This document shows positions 7,127 through 18,123 of a stretch of 64,000 bases of DNA, piece after piece. The notes under the pieces are model-generated. The model saw only the letters and a program-made list of their open reading frames with translations. It was not told where the DNA came from and searched no databases. Position 1 is the stretch's first letter. Every line of letters begins with the position of its first letter. The stretch is from NCBI RefSeq assembly GCF_025564065.1, contig NZ_JAMGZK010000055.1, positions 248,001 to 312,000 on the forward strand. The letters are read 5' to 3'. Made by a program: the position numbers and the translations under genes. This stretch comes from Silvania hatchlandensis. GTDB taxonomy: Bacteria; Pseudomonadota; Gammaproteobacteria; Enterobacterales; Enterobacteriaceae.

Positions 7127-8974
7127 TTAATCGTCCAGGAAGCTACGCAGTACTTCAGAGCGGCTCGGGTGGCGCAGTTTGCGCAGGGCCTTCGCTTCGA
7201 TCTGACGGATACGCTCACGGGTAACGTCGAACTGTTTACCCACTTCTTCCAGCGTGTGGTCGGTGTTCATGTCGATACCGAAACGCATACGCAGGACTTT
7301 CGCTTCACGGGCGGTCAGGCCAGCCAGAACGTCGTGGGTGGCGGCACGCAGGCTCTCAGTGGTGGCAGAGTCCAGCGGCAGCTCGAGGGTGGTATCCTCG
7401 ATGAAATCACCCAGATGCGAATCTTCATCGTCGCCGATTGGCGTTTCCATGGAGATAGGCTCTTTGGCGATTTTCAGCACTTTACGAATTTTGTCTTCCG
7501 GCATCAGCATGCGCTCAGCCAGCTCTTCTGGCGTCGGCTCGCGACCCATCTCCTGCAGCATCTGGCGGGAAATACGGTTGAGCTTGTTGATGGTCTCAAT
7601 CATATGCACCGGAATACGGATGGTGCGCGCCTGATCCGCGATAGAGCGGGTGATTGCCTGACGGATCCACCAGGTGGCGTAGGTGGAGAACTTATAGCCA
7701 CGACGGTATTCAAACTTATCAACCGCTTTCATCAGACCGATGTTACCTTCCTGAATCAGATCCAGGAACTGCAGGCCACGGTTGGTGTATTTCTTAGCGA
7801 TAGAGATAACCAGACGCAAGTTCGCTTCAACCATCTCTTTCTTCGCACGACGGGCTTTCGCTTCGCCGATAGACATGCGACGGTTGATGTCTTTAACCTG
7901 CTCGATGGTCAGGCCGGTCTCTTCTTCAATCTGCTGCAGCTTCTGCAGGCCACGATGCACGTCGTCAGACACGTCACGCAGTTTTTCAGACCATGGCTTG
8001 TTCATTGCGATCGCCGCGTTGAACCAGGTTTCGCTGGTTTCGTTGCCAGTGAACAGGGTGATGAAGTTTTTCTTCGGCATCTTGCACTGTTCAACGCACA
8101 CTTTCATGATGATGCGTTCCTGGGTACGTACGCGATCCATCATCACGCGCATGCTGTTAACCAGGTAATCGAACTGTTTTGGCACCAGGCGGAACTGTTT
8201 AAATACTTCAGACAGTTTCAGGATCTCAGCCTGAGCGGTAGCATGGCTACGGCCTTTGGCTTTGATGGTGTCGCGGGTGATTTCGTATTGGGTACGCAGC
8301 TCACCGAATTTCTCACGGGCCAGCTCTGGATCGATGCTGTTGTCGTCATCGCTGCTGTCGTCGTCGCTCTCTTCTTCATCTTCCTCTTCGTCGTCATCCA
8401 TCTCTTCCTGAGACAGCTCTGAACCGACGTGCGTCGCCGTTGGCGCCATGTCTTCTTCAGCGTTCGGATCGACAAAACCGGTGATCAGATCGGACAGACG
8501 TGCTTCTTCCGCTTCAACGCGATCGTACTGCTCGAGCAGATAGGTGATGGCTTCCGGGTATTCAGCAACGGAGCACTGAACCTGGTTGATCCCGTCTTCG
8601 ATGCGCTTAGCGATGTCAATTTCGCCTTCACGGGTCAACAGTTCAACGGTACCCATTTCACGCATGTACATGCGAACCGGGTCAGTGGTGCGCCCGATTT
8701 CAGACTCAACGCTCGACAGAACCTGTGCAGCCGCTTCTTCAGCGTCTTCATCAGTGTTGTTCGAGTTTTCAGCAAGCAACAGATCATCGGCATCCGGTGC
8801 TTCTTCCATCACCTGAATGCCCATGTCGTTGATCATTTGGATGATGTCTTCGATCTGATCGGAGTCGACGATATCTTCCGGCAGATGGTCATTGACCTCG
8901 GCATAGGTCAGATAGCCTTGCTCCTTACCACGTTGGACAAGAAGTTTCAGCTGTGACTGCGGGTTTTGCTCCAT
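7127..8974 (-). CDS. rpoD: RNA polymerase primary sigma factor (sigma-70)
   Basis: 615 residues, near-identical in pattern to E. coli sigma-70 (613). It directs RNA polymerase core to housekeeping promoters. The start is at 8974 ([10 protein letters not shown]); the frame runs 45 codons further up but those are not part of the family. Region 1.1 comes first, then region 1.2 ([11 protein letters not shown]), then a non-conserved segment with a very acidic run rich in Asp and Glu at about residues 188-212. Regions 2.1-2.4 ([26 protein letters not shown]), region 3, and the region 4 helix-turn-helix ending [17 protein letters not shown] follow. It is the last gene of the macromolecular synthesis operon behind rpsU and dnaG. 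Confidence 0.98.
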   Translation of the reverse strand: MEQNPQSQLKLLVQRGKEQGYLTYAEVNDHLPEDIVDSDQIEDIIQMINDMGIQVMEEAPDADDLLLAENSNNTDEDAEEAAAQVLSSVESEIGRTTDPVRMYMREMGTVELLTREGEIDIAKRIEDGINQVQCSVAEYPEAITYLLEQYDRVEAEEARLSDLITGFVDPNAEEDMAPTATHVGSELSQEEMDDDEEEDEEESDDDSSDDDNSIDPELAREKFGELRTQYEITRDTIKAKGRSHATAQAEILKLSEVFKQFRLVPKQFDYLVNSMRVMMDRVRTQERIIMKVCVEQCKMPKKNFITLFTGNETSETWFNAAIAMNKPWSEKLRDVSDDVHRGLQKLQQIEEETGLTIEQVKDINRRMSIGEAKARRAKKEMVEANLRLVISIAKKYTNRGLQFLDLIQEGNIGLMKAVDKFEYRRGYKFSTYATWWIRQAITRSIADQARTIRIPVHMIETINKLNRISRQMLQEMGREPTPEELAERMLMPEDKIRKVLKIAKEPISMETPIGDDEDSHLGDFIEDTTLELPLDSATTESLRAATHDVLAGLTAREAKVLRMRFGIDMNTDHTLEEVGKQFDVTRERIRQIEAKALRKLRHPSRSEVLRSFLDD

Positions 8975-9139
8975 AAGACGGTATCCACACTTATTCGTTT
9001 GATTGGTGTCGGCGATGCTGCAGCCAACCTTTAAAGCGAGGGCGTACTTATATTTGTGCCGCTGCCTCTCAGTGCGGCTGTCGGGATCTACCCGAACGAT
9101 ATTCGGCACTTAAGCCGTTAAATACTTTTGTCTTTACGT

Positions 9140-10885
9140 TTATTTCTTCGCCAGTTCCTGGTTCAACATCCAGAGTTCCCGGCGTTCTTCGCTGCTTAAA
9201 CCGTGTGTGCGCTCGCGAGCAATCAACTCTTCCTGGCGCAGTTCAAGCATCGAATCAAACATATGGTTGAGCGAGTCGGTGAAGGTCTCTTCAGCGATAT
9301 CTTTATCTGCTATATCGTCCCACATCGACAGTTTTTCAAGGGTCGCGGAGGCTTTTGTTCCGCGATAGTGCTCTAAAAGTTGTCCGGTGGTCAGACCTGG
9401 CTGTGACAAACAAGTGTTGACCAGTTCTGAAAATAAGCCAAGTCCCGGCAGCTTTTCATGGTTCAGACCCGCCAGCGAAGGCACTCGCGGTGCCAGTTCC
9501 GGGTTTTGCACCAGCAACCCTATCAGTATACGCATGGTTGTGCGTTTTAGCTGGGGAGCGGGGCGAACCGCGTTGCCATCAGCCAGTTTCGGCATTAAAC
9601 GTTCAAGCTGGCTGTCATCCAGAATGCCGAGTTTTTTACCCAGCTCCTGGCGCAGATAAATGCGTAAGGTCTCGCCGGGCACCTGGGTGATCAACGGCAG
9701 CGCCAGCGTACTGAGCTGTGCACGGCCATCCGGGGTGCTCAAATCCACCTGCGGCATCAGGCTGTTAAACAGAAACGTGGAGAGCGGCTGAGCCTGCTCC
9801 ATCCGCGCTTCGAATGCCGCTTTACCCTCTTTACGCACCAGCGTATCCGGGTCTTCACCGTCGGGCAGAAACATAAAGCGCAACTGCCGCCCGTCGGTCA
9901 TATACGGGAGTGCTGTTTCCAGTGCTCGCCAGGCGGCATCGCGTCCTGCCCGGTCGCCGTCGTAACAGCAGACCACGGTATTCGTCACCCGGAACAGCAG
10001 CTGAATATGGTCGGCGGTCGTCGAGGTGCCCAGCGACGCCACAGCATAGTTAATGTCAAACTGTGCCAGAGCCACCACATCCATATAGCCTTCGACCACC
10101 AGCAGACGCTGCGGTTCAGCGTTGTCCTGCTGGGCTTCATAAAGTCCGTACAGCTGGCGGCCTTTATGGAAAATATCGGTTTCCGGGGAGTTAAGGTATT
10201 TCGGCAGGGCATCGCCCAGCACACGACCACCAAAACCAATTACCCGGCCACGCTTGTCGCGAATGGGGAACATCACCCGCTCGCGGAAGCGGTCATAGCT
10301 CCGTCCCTGGTCATTGGTGACCAGCATGCCCGCGTCGATGAGGGATTTACGATCTTCGCTATTGCCGCCAAAACGCTTTAACACGTTATCCCAGCCGGGA
10401 GGGGCGTAACCAATAGCGAAACGCGCAATAACATCGTCGCTCAGTCCGCGTCGGGTCAGATACTGACGCGCAGGCTCAGCGGCAGGTTGCTTGAGAGACT
10501 GTTGATAAAACGCATTCAGGCCGTCCATCAGCTGATACAGCGTTTGCCGTTGATGGCGCTCAATCTGACTGGGTCCGTTGCCTGCTTCATAGGGCACTTC
10601 AAGGTTGTGCATGGCAGCCAGCTCTTCGACGGTTTCAACGAACTCGAGCTTGTCGTAGTTCATCAGAAAGTCGACGGCGTTGCCGTGCGCGCCACAGCCG
10701 AAGCAGTGGTAGAACTGTTTTTCACCGTTCACGGTGAAAGAGGGGGTTTTTTCGTTATGGAACGGACAGCACGCGTGGTAATTCTTGCCCTGCTTTTTCA
10801 GCTTAACCCGTGCGTCGATGAGATCAACGATATCGGTTCTTGCCAGCAGGTCATTGATAAATACGCGAGGAATTCGTCCAGCCAT
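9140..10885 (-). CDS. dnaG: DNA primase
   Basis: 581 residues as in E. coli. It makes RNA primers for replication and binds DnaB helicase through its C-terminal domain. The start is at 10885 (MAGRIPRVFIND); the frame begins three codons upstream. The N-terminal zinc finger uses Cys40, His43, Cys61 and Cys64 (CCPFHNEKTPSF, HCFGCGAHG). The TOPRIM catalytic core follows, with EGYMDVVAL and CYDGDRAGRDAAW supplying the acidic metal ligands. The helicase-binding domain occupies roughly the last 150 residues. It lies between rpsU and rpoD in the macromolecular synthesis operon, 254 bases after rpoD's upstream neighbour boundary region. Confidence 0.98.
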   Translation of the reverse strand: MAGRIPRVFINDLLARTDIVDLIDARVKLKKQGKNYHACCPFHNEKTPSFTVNGEKQFYHCFGCGAHGNAVDFLMNYDKLEFVETVEELAAMHNLEVPYEAGNGPSQIERHQRQTLYQLMDGLNAFYQQSLKQPAAEPARQYLTRRGLSDDVIARFAIGYAPPGWDNVLKRFGGNSEDRKSLIDAGMLVTNDQGRSYDRFRERVMFPIRDKRGRVIGFGGRVLGDALPKYLNSPETDIFHKGRQLYGLYEAQQDNAEPQRLLVVEGYMDVVALAQFDINYAVASLGTSTTADHIQLLFRVTNTVVCCYDGDRAGRDAAWRALETALPYMTDGRQLRFMFLPDGEDPDTLVRKEGKAAFEARMEQAQPLSTFLFNSLMPQVDLSTPDGRAQLSTLALPLITQVPGETLRIYLRQELGKKLGILDDSQLERLMPKLADGNAVRPAPQLKRTTMRILIGLLVQNPELAPRVPSLAGLNHEKLPGLGLFSELVNTCLSQPGLTTGQLLEHYRGTKASATLEKLSMWDDIADKDIAEETFTDSLNHMFDSMLELRQEELIARERTHGLSSEERRELWMLNQELAKK

Positions 10886-10920
10886 AGGCCCCATGAATTT
10901 TTAGTAACTCACAAACGAAA

Positions 10921-10954
10921 ATAAGCCGCGCATTCCTTCCGGAAGCACGGCCTT
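10921..10954 (-). terminator. Leaky internal terminator between rpsU and dnaG
   Basis: On the minus strand GCCGTGCTTCC (10941-10951) pairs with GGAAGGAATGCGCGGC (10925-10940), followed by TTATTTTC. It matches the position of the E. coli T1 site, which lowers dnaG expression relative to rpsU. Partial read-through here is known for E. coli and inferred for this genome. Confidence 0.75.
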
Positions 10955-11001
10955 ACGACTACTACTCTGTCTGGCAATTGAGGACGTGTGTCCCCAACAG
11001 A

Positions 11002-11271
<270 letters not shown>

Positions 11272-11286
11272 TCAAAATGGTGCGGA

Positions 11287-11316
11287 ATTTTACTGCAATT
11301 GCTGCTGCTTTGTAAA
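11287..11316 (-). promoter_or_regulatory. Sigma-70 promoter for rpsU-dnaG-rpoD
   Basis: On the minus strand TTTACA (11311-11316) and TAAAAT (11287-11292) are 18 bases apart, about 70 bases before the rpsU start. A second TATACT-like -10 lies further upstream at about 11350 and could be the distal promoter. Assignment is from consensus match and position. Confidence 0.6.
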
Positions 11317-11453
11317 GCACCGCGGCCGTTTTTGAAAGGGACTTTTATAAGGGTGAGGAGTATACACGATGTGAACAGTGGGGGTGAGGAAAGTTTTACA
11401 TCAACCCGCCCAGGCTCTACACTGCGCGGTATCTGAGTGAGGTAAAACAAGTC

Positions 11454-12467
11454 ATGCGTGTACTGGGTATTGAAACTTCCTGCGATGAAACCGGCATCGC
11501 CATTTACGACGATGAAAAAGGGCTGGTCGCCAACCAACTGTATAGTCAGGTGAAATTACATGCTGACTACGGCGGCGTGGTGCCGGAGCTGGCTTCCCGC
11601 GACCATGTTCGCAAAACGGTGCCGCTGATCCAGGCAGCGCTGAAAGAGGCGGGCTTAACGGCAAAAGATATCGATGCGGTGGCGTACACTGCCGGTCCGG
11701 GGCTGGTTGGCGCGCTGTTGGTAGGCGCAACGATTGGTCGTTCGCTGGCGTTTGCGTGGGATGTTCCGGCTATCCCGGTTCACCATATGGAAGGGCATCT
11801 GCTGGCACCGATGCTGGAAGACAACCCGCCACAATTTCCGTTTGTGGCGCTGCTGGTTTCCGGCGGTCACACTCAGCTGATCAGTGTGACGGGTATCGGT
11901 GAGTATGCGCTGCTGGGCGAGTCCATTGACGATGCGGCGGGTGAAGCCTTTGACAAAACCGCCAAGCTGCTGGGGCTCGATTATCCCGGCGGTCCGATGC
12001 TCTCGAAGATGGCGGCGCAAGGCACCGAAGGACGCTTTGTCTTCCCACGCCCGATGACCGACCGTCCTGGGCTGGATTTCAGCTTCTCGGGCCTGAAAAC
12101 CTTCGCAGCGAACACCATCCGTAATAATGATAGCGACGACCAGACCCGGGCAGATATTGCTCGCGCGTTTGAAGATGCGGTGGTGGATACGCTGATGATC
12201 AAATGCAAACGCGCGCTGGATCACACTGGCTTTAAGCGCCTGGTGATGGCGGGTGGCGTGAGCGCCAACCGAACTCTGCGTGCGAAGCTCGCCGACATGA
12301 TGCAAAAACGTCGCGGAGAAGTGTTTTACGCTCGCCCGGAATTTTGTACCGATAACGGCGCGATGATCGCCTATGCCGGAATGGTGCGCCTGAAGCCAGA
12401 CGCCACCGCCGATTTGAGCGTTTCAGTGCGTCCGCGCTGGCCGCTGGCAGAGCTGCCTGCCGTCTGA
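11454..12467 (+). CDS. tsaD: tRNA N6-threonylcarbamoyladenosine transferase subunit TsaD
   Basis: 337 residues, as in E. coli (formerly ygjD/gcp). With TsaB, TsaE and the TsaC product threonylcarbamoyl-AMP, it places t6A at position 37 of ANN-reading tRNAs. It has an ASKHA-fold ATPase: N-terminal [10 protein letters not shown], metal-binding HMEGH with His111 and His115, and SGGHTQL and [12 protein letters not shown] phosphate-binding loops near the middle and C-terminus. It is divergent from rpsU and followed by a clear terminator, so it is monocistronic here. Confidence 0.98.
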   Translation: MRVLGIETSCDETGIAIYDDEKGLVANQLYSQVKLHADYGGVVPELASRDHVRKTVPLIQAALKEAGLTAKDIDAVAYTAGPGLVGALLVGATIGRSLAFAWDVPAIPVHHMEGHLLAPMLEDNPPQFPFVALLVSGGHTQLISVTGIGEYALLGESIDDAAGEAFDKTAKLLGLDYPGGPMLSKMAAQGTEGRFVFPRPMTDRPGLDFSFSGLKTFAANTIRNNDSDDQTRADIARAFEDAVVDTLMIKCKRALDHTGFKRLVMAGGVSANRTLRAKLADMMQKRRGEVFYARPEFCTDNGAMIAYAGMVRLKPDATADLSVSVRPRWPLAELPAV

Positions 12468-12475
12468 TGAGCAAT

Positions 12476-12514
12476 CCCGGATGTCAGATAGCGATATCAA
12501 ACATCCGGGTTTTC
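12476..12514 (+). terminator. Rho-independent terminator after tsaD
   Basis: CCCGGATGT (12476-12484) pairs with ACATCCGGG (12501-12509), followed by TTTTCG, 9 bases beyond the tsaD stop. Confidence 0.8.
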
Positions 12515-12620
12515 GCTGACACGATATCTCTTCCATTGGATGCATGGTGACACGGGATAGTGGCGCCGGTATGCGCGACAGGGTGTGAAAGAGCAAGGCG
12601 GGGTTCTTCAGGCAGTCAGG

Positions 12621-13229
12621 TTAAGCTTTCTTTTTTCGCTTTAGTTTGGTCCAGATTTTGTTTTCCTGGCGACGCCACAGGCGCTGGATATTGTCATGGT
12701 GGCGCAGCAGGATCAGGCAGGAGAGCATCGATACCGGGAAGGTGAATTGCGGTTTGAACCACCAGACGTAAAACGGCGCAATCAGCGCGCTGACAATGGC
12801 GCCAATGGACGAGTAGCCGCTGAGTAATACGCTTAGCAGCCAGGTGCCCGCCATCACCCCGGTGAGATCCCAGCCAATAGGCGCAATCGCCCCGAATGCG
12901 GTGGCCACGCCTTTCCCGCCTTTAAAAGCAAAAAATGCCGGCCATATATGGCCCAGACAGGCGGCAATCGCAATCAGCCCGAGCCAGAATGGCGTCACGC
13001 CTAATGCATATGCGCCCCAGACGGGAAGCATTCCTTTCAGAACGTCAAAAATCAAAACCGCTACGGCTGCTCCCTTGCCGCCAATTCGTAGTACATTGGT
13101 CGCCCCCGGATTTCCGGAACCACTCTCGCGTGGGTCAGGCAACCCGGCGATACGGCAGACCAGAATGGCGCTGGAGATTGAGCCGCAAAGGTAGGCGAGG
13201 AGAATCATTCCAGGCGCGATTGCACTCAT
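12621..13229 (-). CDS. plsY: Acyl-phosphate glycerol-3-phosphate acyltransferase PlsY
   Basis: 202 residues, an integral inner-membrane enzyme that transfers the acyl group from acyl-phosphate to glycerol-3-phosphate, the first step of phospholipid synthesis. The start is at 13229 ([14 protein letters not shown]), matching E. coli YgiH; the frame runs 30 codons further without family support. The conserved loops [10 protein letters not shown] (about 36-45), [19 protein letters not shown] and the final HHDNIQRL are all present, with about five hydrophobic segments between them. It is divergent from folB. Confidence 0.96.
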   Translation of the reverse strand: MSAIAPGMILLAYLCGSISSAILVCRIAGLPDPRESGSGNPGATNVLRIGGKGAAVAVLIFDVLKGMLPVWGAYALGVTPFWLGLIAIAACLGHIWPAFFAFKGGKGVATAFGAIAPIGWDLTGVMAGTWLLSVLLSGYSSIGAIVSALIAPFYVWWFKPQFTFPVSMLSCLILLRHHDNIQRLWRRQENKIWTKLKRKKKA

Positions 13230-13336
13230 AACGCTGTTCCGTTTTGAAAATGTCGTTTTGTACTTAGCATCTGTGGATAATACGCATAATTCGCCGGGAG
13301 TGGTATCCGGTTTAGCCAAAAACCAGGCAGGTCGTG

Positions 13337-13705
13337 ATGGATATAGTATTTATAGAGCAACTTTCGGTAATCACCACTATTGGGGTGTATGACTGGGAAC
13401 AGACCATTGAACAGAAGCTGGTGTTCGATATCGAAATGGGCTGGGATAACGCGGCCGCGGCAAAAAGCGATGATGTGAATGACTGTCTGAGCTATGCCGA
13501 TGTGAGCGAAACCGTCATCAACCACGTGGAAGGCCATCGGTTTGCGCTGGTGGAGCGCGTGGCGGAAGAGGTAGCCCAACTGCTGCTGAGCCGTTTCAAC
13601 TCCCCGTGGGTGCGCATTAAAGTCAGCAAACCCGGTGCTGTGGCGCGGGCGGCGAACGTGGGTGTGACCATCGAGCGTAGCCAAAATCTTAAAGGGAATA
13701 TTTAA
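13337..13705 (+). CDS. folB: Dihydroneopterin aldolase / epimerase
   Basis: 122 residues, matching E. coli FolB. It converts 7,8-dihydroneopterin to 6-hydroxymethyl-dihydropterin and glycolaldehyde in folate synthesis. The start at ATG 13337 follows GCAGGTCG; a GTG codon directly before it is less likely. Family motifs seen are IGVYDWEQ near the N-terminus, the conserved LSYADVSE segment and the C-terminal [13 protein letters not shown]. It is divergent from plsY and followed by a terminator. Confidence 0.97.
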   Translation: MDIVFIEQLSVITTIGVYDWEQTIEQKLVFDIEMGWDNAAAAKSDDVNDCLSYADVSETVINHVEGHRFALVERVAEEVAQLLLSRFNSPWVRIKVSKPGAVARAANVGVTIERSQNLKGNI

Positions 13706-13760
13706 CGTCATAATTGCTAAACCAATTCCTGATAAATCGGTCTTACAGCTGTTCCTTCTG

Positions 13761-13788
13761 CGGATGCCCACTGGGCAATCCGTTTTTT
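13761..13788 (+). terminator. Rho-independent terminator between folB and uppP
   Basis: CGGATGCCC and GGGCAATCCG form a stem with a one-base bulge and a short loop, directly followed by TTTTTT. It lies 55 bases beyond folB. Confidence 0.75.
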
Positions 13789-13810
13789 CTGTCTTTTTAG
13801 GGGTTTATTG

Positions 13811-14629
13811 ATGAGCGATATGCACTCGCTGCTGGTGGCAGCAATTCTGGGTGTGGTCGAAGGATTGACAGAGTTTTTACCGGTTTCCAGTACCGGCCAC
13901 ATGATCATCGTGGGGCACCTGCTGGGATTTGAAGGTGAAACGGCAAAAACCTTTGAGGTGGTGATTCAGTTAGGGTCGATCCTGGCCGTGGTGGTGATGT
14001 TCTGGCGTCGCCTGTTTGGCCTGATTGGCATTCACTTTGGTCATCCACCGCATGAAGGCACCGGCAAAGGGCGTCTGACGCTGCTGCACATTCTGCTCGG
14101 GATGGCACCCGCGGTGGTGCTGGGGCTGATCTTCCACGACACCATTAAGTCGCTGTTTAATCCGATCAACGTGATGTACGCGCTGGTGGTGGGTGGTTTC
14201 CTGCTGATCGCTGCCGAAGTGCTGAAGCCGAAAGAGCCACGCGCGCCCGGTCTGGATGACATGACCTACCGTCAGGCGTTTATGATTGGTTGCTTCCAGT
14301 GTCTGGCGCTGTGGCCGGGCTTCTCCCGTTCCGGGGCGACCATTTCAGGCGGGATGCTGATGGGCGTGAGCCGCTATGCGGCGTCCGAATTCTCGTTCCT
14401 GCTGGCAGTGCCGATGATGATGGGCGCAACCGCGCTCGACCTCTATAAGAGCTATCACTTCCTGACAACGGCTGATATCCCGATGTTTGCCGTCGGCTTT
14501 ATTACTGCATTTATCGTGGCGCTGTTCGCGATTAAAACCTTCCTGACGCTTATCAAGCGCATCTCGTTTATCCCGTTCGCCATCTATCGCTTTATTGTGG
14601 CGGCTGCGGTGTACGTGGTGTTCTTCTGA
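13811..14629 (+). CDS. uppP: Undecaprenyl-diphosphatase
   Basis: 272 residues, equivalent to E. coli BacA/UppP (273). It dephosphorylates undecaprenyl pyrophosphate on the periplasmic side to recycle the lipid carrier of peptidoglycan synthesis; overexpression gives bacitracin resistance. The start is ATG 13811 ([10 protein letters not shown]), one codon after a TTG. The catalytic segments [14 protein letters not shown] (about 17-30) and [11 protein letters not shown] are intact, among seven to eight hydrophobic helices. It is convergent with cca, with a GCCCTCAG/CTGAGGGC hairpin at about 14637-14658 overlapping the cca end. Confidence 0.97.
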   Translation: MSDMHSLLVAAILGVVEGLTEFLPVSSTGHMIIVGHLLGFEGETAKTFEVVIQLGSILAVVVMFWRRLFGLIGIHFGHPPHEGTGKGRLTLLHILLGMAPAVVLGLIFHDTIKSLFNPINVMYALVVGGFLLIAAEVLKPKEPRAPGLDDMTYRQAFMIGCFQCLALWPGFSRSGATISGGMLMGVSRYAASEFSFLLAVPMMMGATALDLYKSYHFLTTADIPMFAVGFITAFIVALFAIKTFLTLIKRISFIPFAIYRFIVAAAVYVVFF

Positions 14630-14639
14630 TGACCTGCCC

Positions 14640-15881
14640 TCAGTCTTTCGGCTGAGGGCAACGCTGTTCCTTCCAGTCAGCAACCGCCTGAATCCGTCGT
14701 TTGGTTAACTCTTCCCGAATCTCATTGCCTTTAAACCCTGCCTCGACTACGTCTTTGGTGGGCACCGCTTTCGCAATCAGCCAGGCTTCACGCAATAACC
14801 GTCCCTGCGGATAGTCGCAGGCTTCAAACCCGGTGCGCCCGCGCACGTCGGCTTCGCTGGTCAGGGCAATCTGCTCCACGCGCTGCGGCTTGCGCCAGGC
14901 GTCAATGCTGTCGAACAGCTTGACGATGGTGGCCGGTTTCAGGATCGGGAAGGTGTGGATCAGGTCGTGGAACTCGGCGACCAGCTTTGCCAGATCGCGG
15001 ATCTCGTTCGGTACCCGCAGGCGCTGGCAAATGGCTTCAACCAGCTTCACGCCTGCCGGGCCGTGGCCGTGATGGCGCGGCCAGAACGCGGGCGGGGTTA
15101 ACCCTTTGCCGAGATCGTGACACAGGGTGGCAAAGCGCACGTCCACGTCCGGGCTGAGCATCGCGGCCATGCTTAAGGTCATCAGCGTATGAATGCCGGT
15201 ATCGATTTCCGGGTGCCACTTTGCCGGGGCAGGCACGCCAAACAGCGCATCGATCTCCGGAAAAAGGACTTTCAGCGCCCCGCAGTCGCGCAGTACCTGG
15301 AAATAGACCTGTGGATTACGCGTGGTGAGTGCATTCTCGGTCTCTTTCCACACCCGTTCCGGCGTGAGATGTTCCAGCTCGCCTGCGGCGGTCATCGCCG
15401 TCATTAGGGCCAGGGTTTCATCGGCGATGCGAAAACTCAGGTGTGCGTAGCGGGCAGTAAAGCGCGCCACGCGCAGCACGCGGAGCGGATCTTCAGAAAA
15501 TGCCGGGGAGACATGGCGCAGAATACGGTTTTGCAGATCGGCTTGACCGCCGTAAGCATCAACGATATGACCGGTTTCATCCTGCGCGAGAGCATTGATG
15601 GTCAGATCGCGGCGCTGCAAATCCTCTTCAAGGGTGACGTCCGGGGCGGCATGGCAGATAAAGCCGGTATAGCCGACGCCGGATTTACGCTCGGTACGCG
15701 CCAGGGCGTACTCCTGCCTGGTTTGCGGATGCAGAAACACAGGGAAATCGCGGCCTACCTGCTGGTAGCCCGCGTCGAGCATCGCCTGAGGGGTGGCACC
15801 GACCACCACCCAGTCCTTGTCTTTGACCGGCAGGCCCAACAACGCATCGCGAACCGCACCACCGACCAGATAAATCTTCAC
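14640..15881 (-). CDS. cca: CCA tRNA nucleotidyltransferase with HD phosphohydrolase domain
   Basis: 413 residues (E. coli 412). It adds and repairs the CCA end of tRNAs; the HD domain gives 2',3'-cyclic phosphodiesterase and phosphatase activity. The start is a GTG at 15881 ([16 protein letters not shown]); the frame extends 10 codons further up but the family starts here, as in E. coli. The nucleotidyltransferase motif [10 protein letters not shown] is followed by catalytic Asp21 and Asp23 (KDKDW), [10 protein letters not shown], and the [12 protein letters not shown] motif. The HD motif CHDLGKG lies in the C-terminal half. It is downstream of ygiM on the same strand. Confidence 0.97.
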   Translation of the reverse strand: MKIYLVGGAVRDALLGLPVKDKDWVVVGATPQAMLDAGYQQVGRDFPVFLHPQTRQEYALARTERKSGVGYTGFICHAAPDVTLEEDLQRRDLTINALAQDETGHIVDAYGGQADLQNRILRHVSPAFSEDPLRVLRVARFTARYAHLSFRIADETLALMTAMTAAGELEHLTPERVWKETENALTTRNPQVYFQVLRDCGALKVLFPEIDALFGVPAPAKWHPEIDTGIHTLMTLSMAAMLSPDVDVRFATLCHDLGKGLTPPAFWPRHHGHGPAGVKLVEAICQRLRVPNEIRDLAKLVAEFHDLIHTFPILKPATIVKLFDSIDAWRKPQRVEQIALTSEADVRGRTGFEACDYPQGRLLREAWLIAKAVPTKDVVEAGFKGNEIREELTKRRIQAVADWKEQRCPQPKD

Positions 15882-15942
15882 GCCACACTCTCCCGTATCC
15901 AATGTTGGCAAAATAATACGTAAGTGTGGCAGAGATGACTAT

Positions 15943-16563
15943 TTAGTTCATCCAACGGTCTTTACGTTTACGGCTTGGGATCAGATGCGGCAGAGCCAGA
16001 CCCACCAGCAGACCCATACCCAGCACGCCGCCGCCATACATAAACCACTGCATGATGATGGTGCGCTGTTTATCGTCCAGCTGCAGGTTAGCAGCGCTCA
16101 CCTTCTTCTGGGCGACGATCAGCTCGTTTTTCAGCTTCTGGTTTTCATCTTTCAGACCGTTGATCACCCCGTCGCTCTGGGCCACTTTCTGCTGCATCTC
16201 GGCAGTGCGCTGGTTCCAGGTGGAGTCGATATTGGTCAGCTTATCGGTCAGGGTTTTAACCTGATTCTCCAGATCCGGCACGCGGGTGCGCAGGCTCGGG
16301 CTGGTGCTAAGCTCTTTCAGGGGGATCCACGCGGTACGGCCGCTGCTGTCGCGAACCTGGCCATAGCTGGAGTCCGCATTGCTTTGTAACAGCACCACTT
16401 CCTCACCGGCATTAATCGTGCCCACGAGGCGATAATTGTCACCCGGGCCGCTGCGTACCCAGGTATTCAGTTCGTCAGAAACGTAGCGTTTCTCTTCGGC
16501 ATGGACCACTGTAGCAGCGCTAAGAGCAAGGAAAGTGAGTCCAGTCAGGCGTAATTTAAGCAT
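15943..16563 (-). CDS. ygiM: SH3-domain membrane protein YgiM
   Basis: 206 residues. A signal peptide (1-22, ending VVHA) is followed by a bacterial SH3 domain (about 25-90, with LNTWVRSGPGDNYRLVG and TAWIPLKEL). A coiled coil follows (about 95-165), then one membrane segment (about 172-192), ending in a basic cytoplasmic tail (SRKRKDRWMN). The architecture is that of the TIGR04211 SH3 family; the protein probably senses or binds cell wall, but its exact role is not established. The minus-strand neighbour cca starts 61 bases downstream, so the two may be co-transcribed. Confidence 0.93.
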   Translation of the reverse strand: MLKLRLTGLTFLALSAATVVHAEEKRYVSDELNTWVRSGPGDNYRLVGTINAGEEVVLLQSNADSSYGQVRDSSGRTAWIPLKELSTSPSLRTRVPDLENQVKTLTDKLTNIDSTWNQRTAEMQQKVAQSDGVINGLKDENQKLKNELIVAQKKVSAANLQLDDKQRTIIMQWFMYGGGVLGMGLLVGLALPHLIPSRKRKDRWMN

Positions 16564-16800
16564 CGGCAGTCGTTATTTTCATAAAAAGTGGAACGATAGT
16601 AGTGGCAACAGTGCGTCCGCGCAAAGTATTCGTCAGTATTCGGAATCCTCCGTGGGTTTCTGGCCACTTCAGCAAAGGCTACGGCGTTCAAATTGCGCAT
16701 TGCGTGGCAAAGTGACGCAAAATACTATGTACTGACAAAAAAGTGGCGAGTAAGTTCGCCGTAATTTACCCCGCGAAGCTGCAATCAAAAGAACAAGGCT

Positions 16801-18102
16801 ATGGCTCAGGAAATCGAATTAAAATTTATCGTTGAAAGCGACAGCGTTGACGCGCTGAAAAACCATCTGCATCAGCTGTCAGGTGAACATCACGAGCCGG
16901 TACAGTTGCTCAACATCTATTACGAAACGCAGGACTTCTGGCTGCGCCGTCATGATATGGGGCTGCGCATTCGGGGCGTTGACGGGCGTTACGAGATGAC
17001 CATGAAAATCGCCGGCCGTGTGGTCGGCGGCCTGCATCAACGCCCGGAATATAATATCGACATCAGCCAGCCACAGCTTGAGCTGGCGCGCTTCCCGACG
17101 GAAGTCTGGCCGGAAGGCGAGCTGCCTGCGACGCTGGCAGACGATGTCCAGCCGCTGTTCAGCACCGATTTCTGGCGCGAGAAGTGGTTGGTGACCGAAG
17201 GCAACAGCCGGATTGAAATCGCCCTCGATCGGGGTGAGGTCAAAGCGGGTGAGTTACAGGAATCTATTTGCGAACTGGAGCTGGAGCTGCTGGAAGGCCA
17301 TGCCGATGACGTATTGAAGCTGGCGCGCAAGCTGGTTACCCAGTCCGGACTGCGCCAGGGCAGCCTGAGCAAGGCCGCCCGTGGCTATCATCTGGCCCAG
17401 GGGAATGCCCCACGCACCCTGAAGCCGACCCAGATTCTGCTCGTCGCGCCGAAATCCTCTGTCGAGCAGGGCTTTGAAGCGGCGCTTGAACTGGCGCTGA
17501 GCCAGTGGCAGTACCACGAAGAGCTGTGGGTTCGCGGCATGAAAGCTGCGAAAGCCGATGTGCTGGCGGCGATTGCGCTGGTGCGCCACAGCCTGACCCT
17601 GTTCGGCGGCATTGTGCCGCGTAAAGCGAGCACTCACTTACGTGATCTGCTTACCCAGACCGAAACCCTGATGGCCTCCGACGTCTCTGCTGATACGGCT
17701 GTCTACAGCTCGCAAACCGCAACGGCGAAGCTGGCGCTGACCGAGTTTCTGGTGACCCGCGGCTGGCGTAGCTTCCTGGATGCGAAGGCGCAGGGCAAAA
17801 TCGACGACTCGTTTAAACGCTTTGCCGATACCCATCTCTCACGTCATGCCGCCGAGCTGAAAACCCTCTTTGGACAACCGCTGGGCGATCAGTACGCCGA
17901 TCAGCTGATTCGTCTGGCACGCAACGTCGACAGCATGCTGCTGCTGTCAGGTGCCTATGATGGCGCTGCGGCTCGCGCGTGGCTGGAAAACTGGCAAGGG
18001 TTGCAGCATGCCATCAAGACCCGCCAGCGTATTGAAATTGAGCATTTCCGCAACGAGGCCATTTCGCAGGAGCCATTCTGGCTGCACAGCGGAAAACGTT
18101 AA
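16801..18102 (+). CDS. ygiF: Inorganic triphosphatase (CYTH-CHAD protein)
   Basis: 433 residues, matching E. coli YgiF. The N-terminal CYTH domain begins with the signature EIELKF (residues 4-9) and carries the alternating charged residues that line the tunnel (LRIRGVDGRYEMTMK). It hydrolyses tripolyphosphate to pyrophosphate and phosphate. The C-terminal half (from about 220) is a CHAD domain with conserved His and Arg residues (for example VRGMKAAKADVLAAI), thought to bind polyphosphate. It sits 21 bases before glnE, with which it is probably co-transcribed. Confidence 0.96.
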   Translation: MAQEIELKFIVESDSVDALKNHLHQLSGEHHEPVQLLNIYYETQDFWLRRHDMGLRIRGVDGRYEMTMKIAGRVVGGLHQRPEYNIDISQPQLELARFPTEVWPEGELPATLADDVQPLFSTDFWREKWLVTEGNSRIEIALDRGEVKAGELQESICELELELLEGHADDVLKLARKLVTQSGLRQGSLSKAARGYHLAQGNAPRTLKPTQILLVAPKSSVEQGFEAALELALSQWQYHEELWVRGMKAAKADVLAAIALVRHSLTLFGGIVPRKASTHLRDLLTQTETLMASDVSADTAVYSSQTATAKLALTEFLVTRGWRSFLDAKAQGKIDDSFKRFADTHLSRHAAELKTLFGQPLGDQYADQLIRLARNVDSMLLLSGAYDGAAARAWLENWQGLQHAIKTRQRIEIEHFRNEAISQEPFWLHSGKR

Positions 18103-18123
18103 CGCAGGCAAGGAACCCTTAAA

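Noticed and set aside
7100..8956. 440-residue and other plus-strand frames opposite rpoD
   Set aside because: They are shadows of the highly conserved rpoD coding strand.
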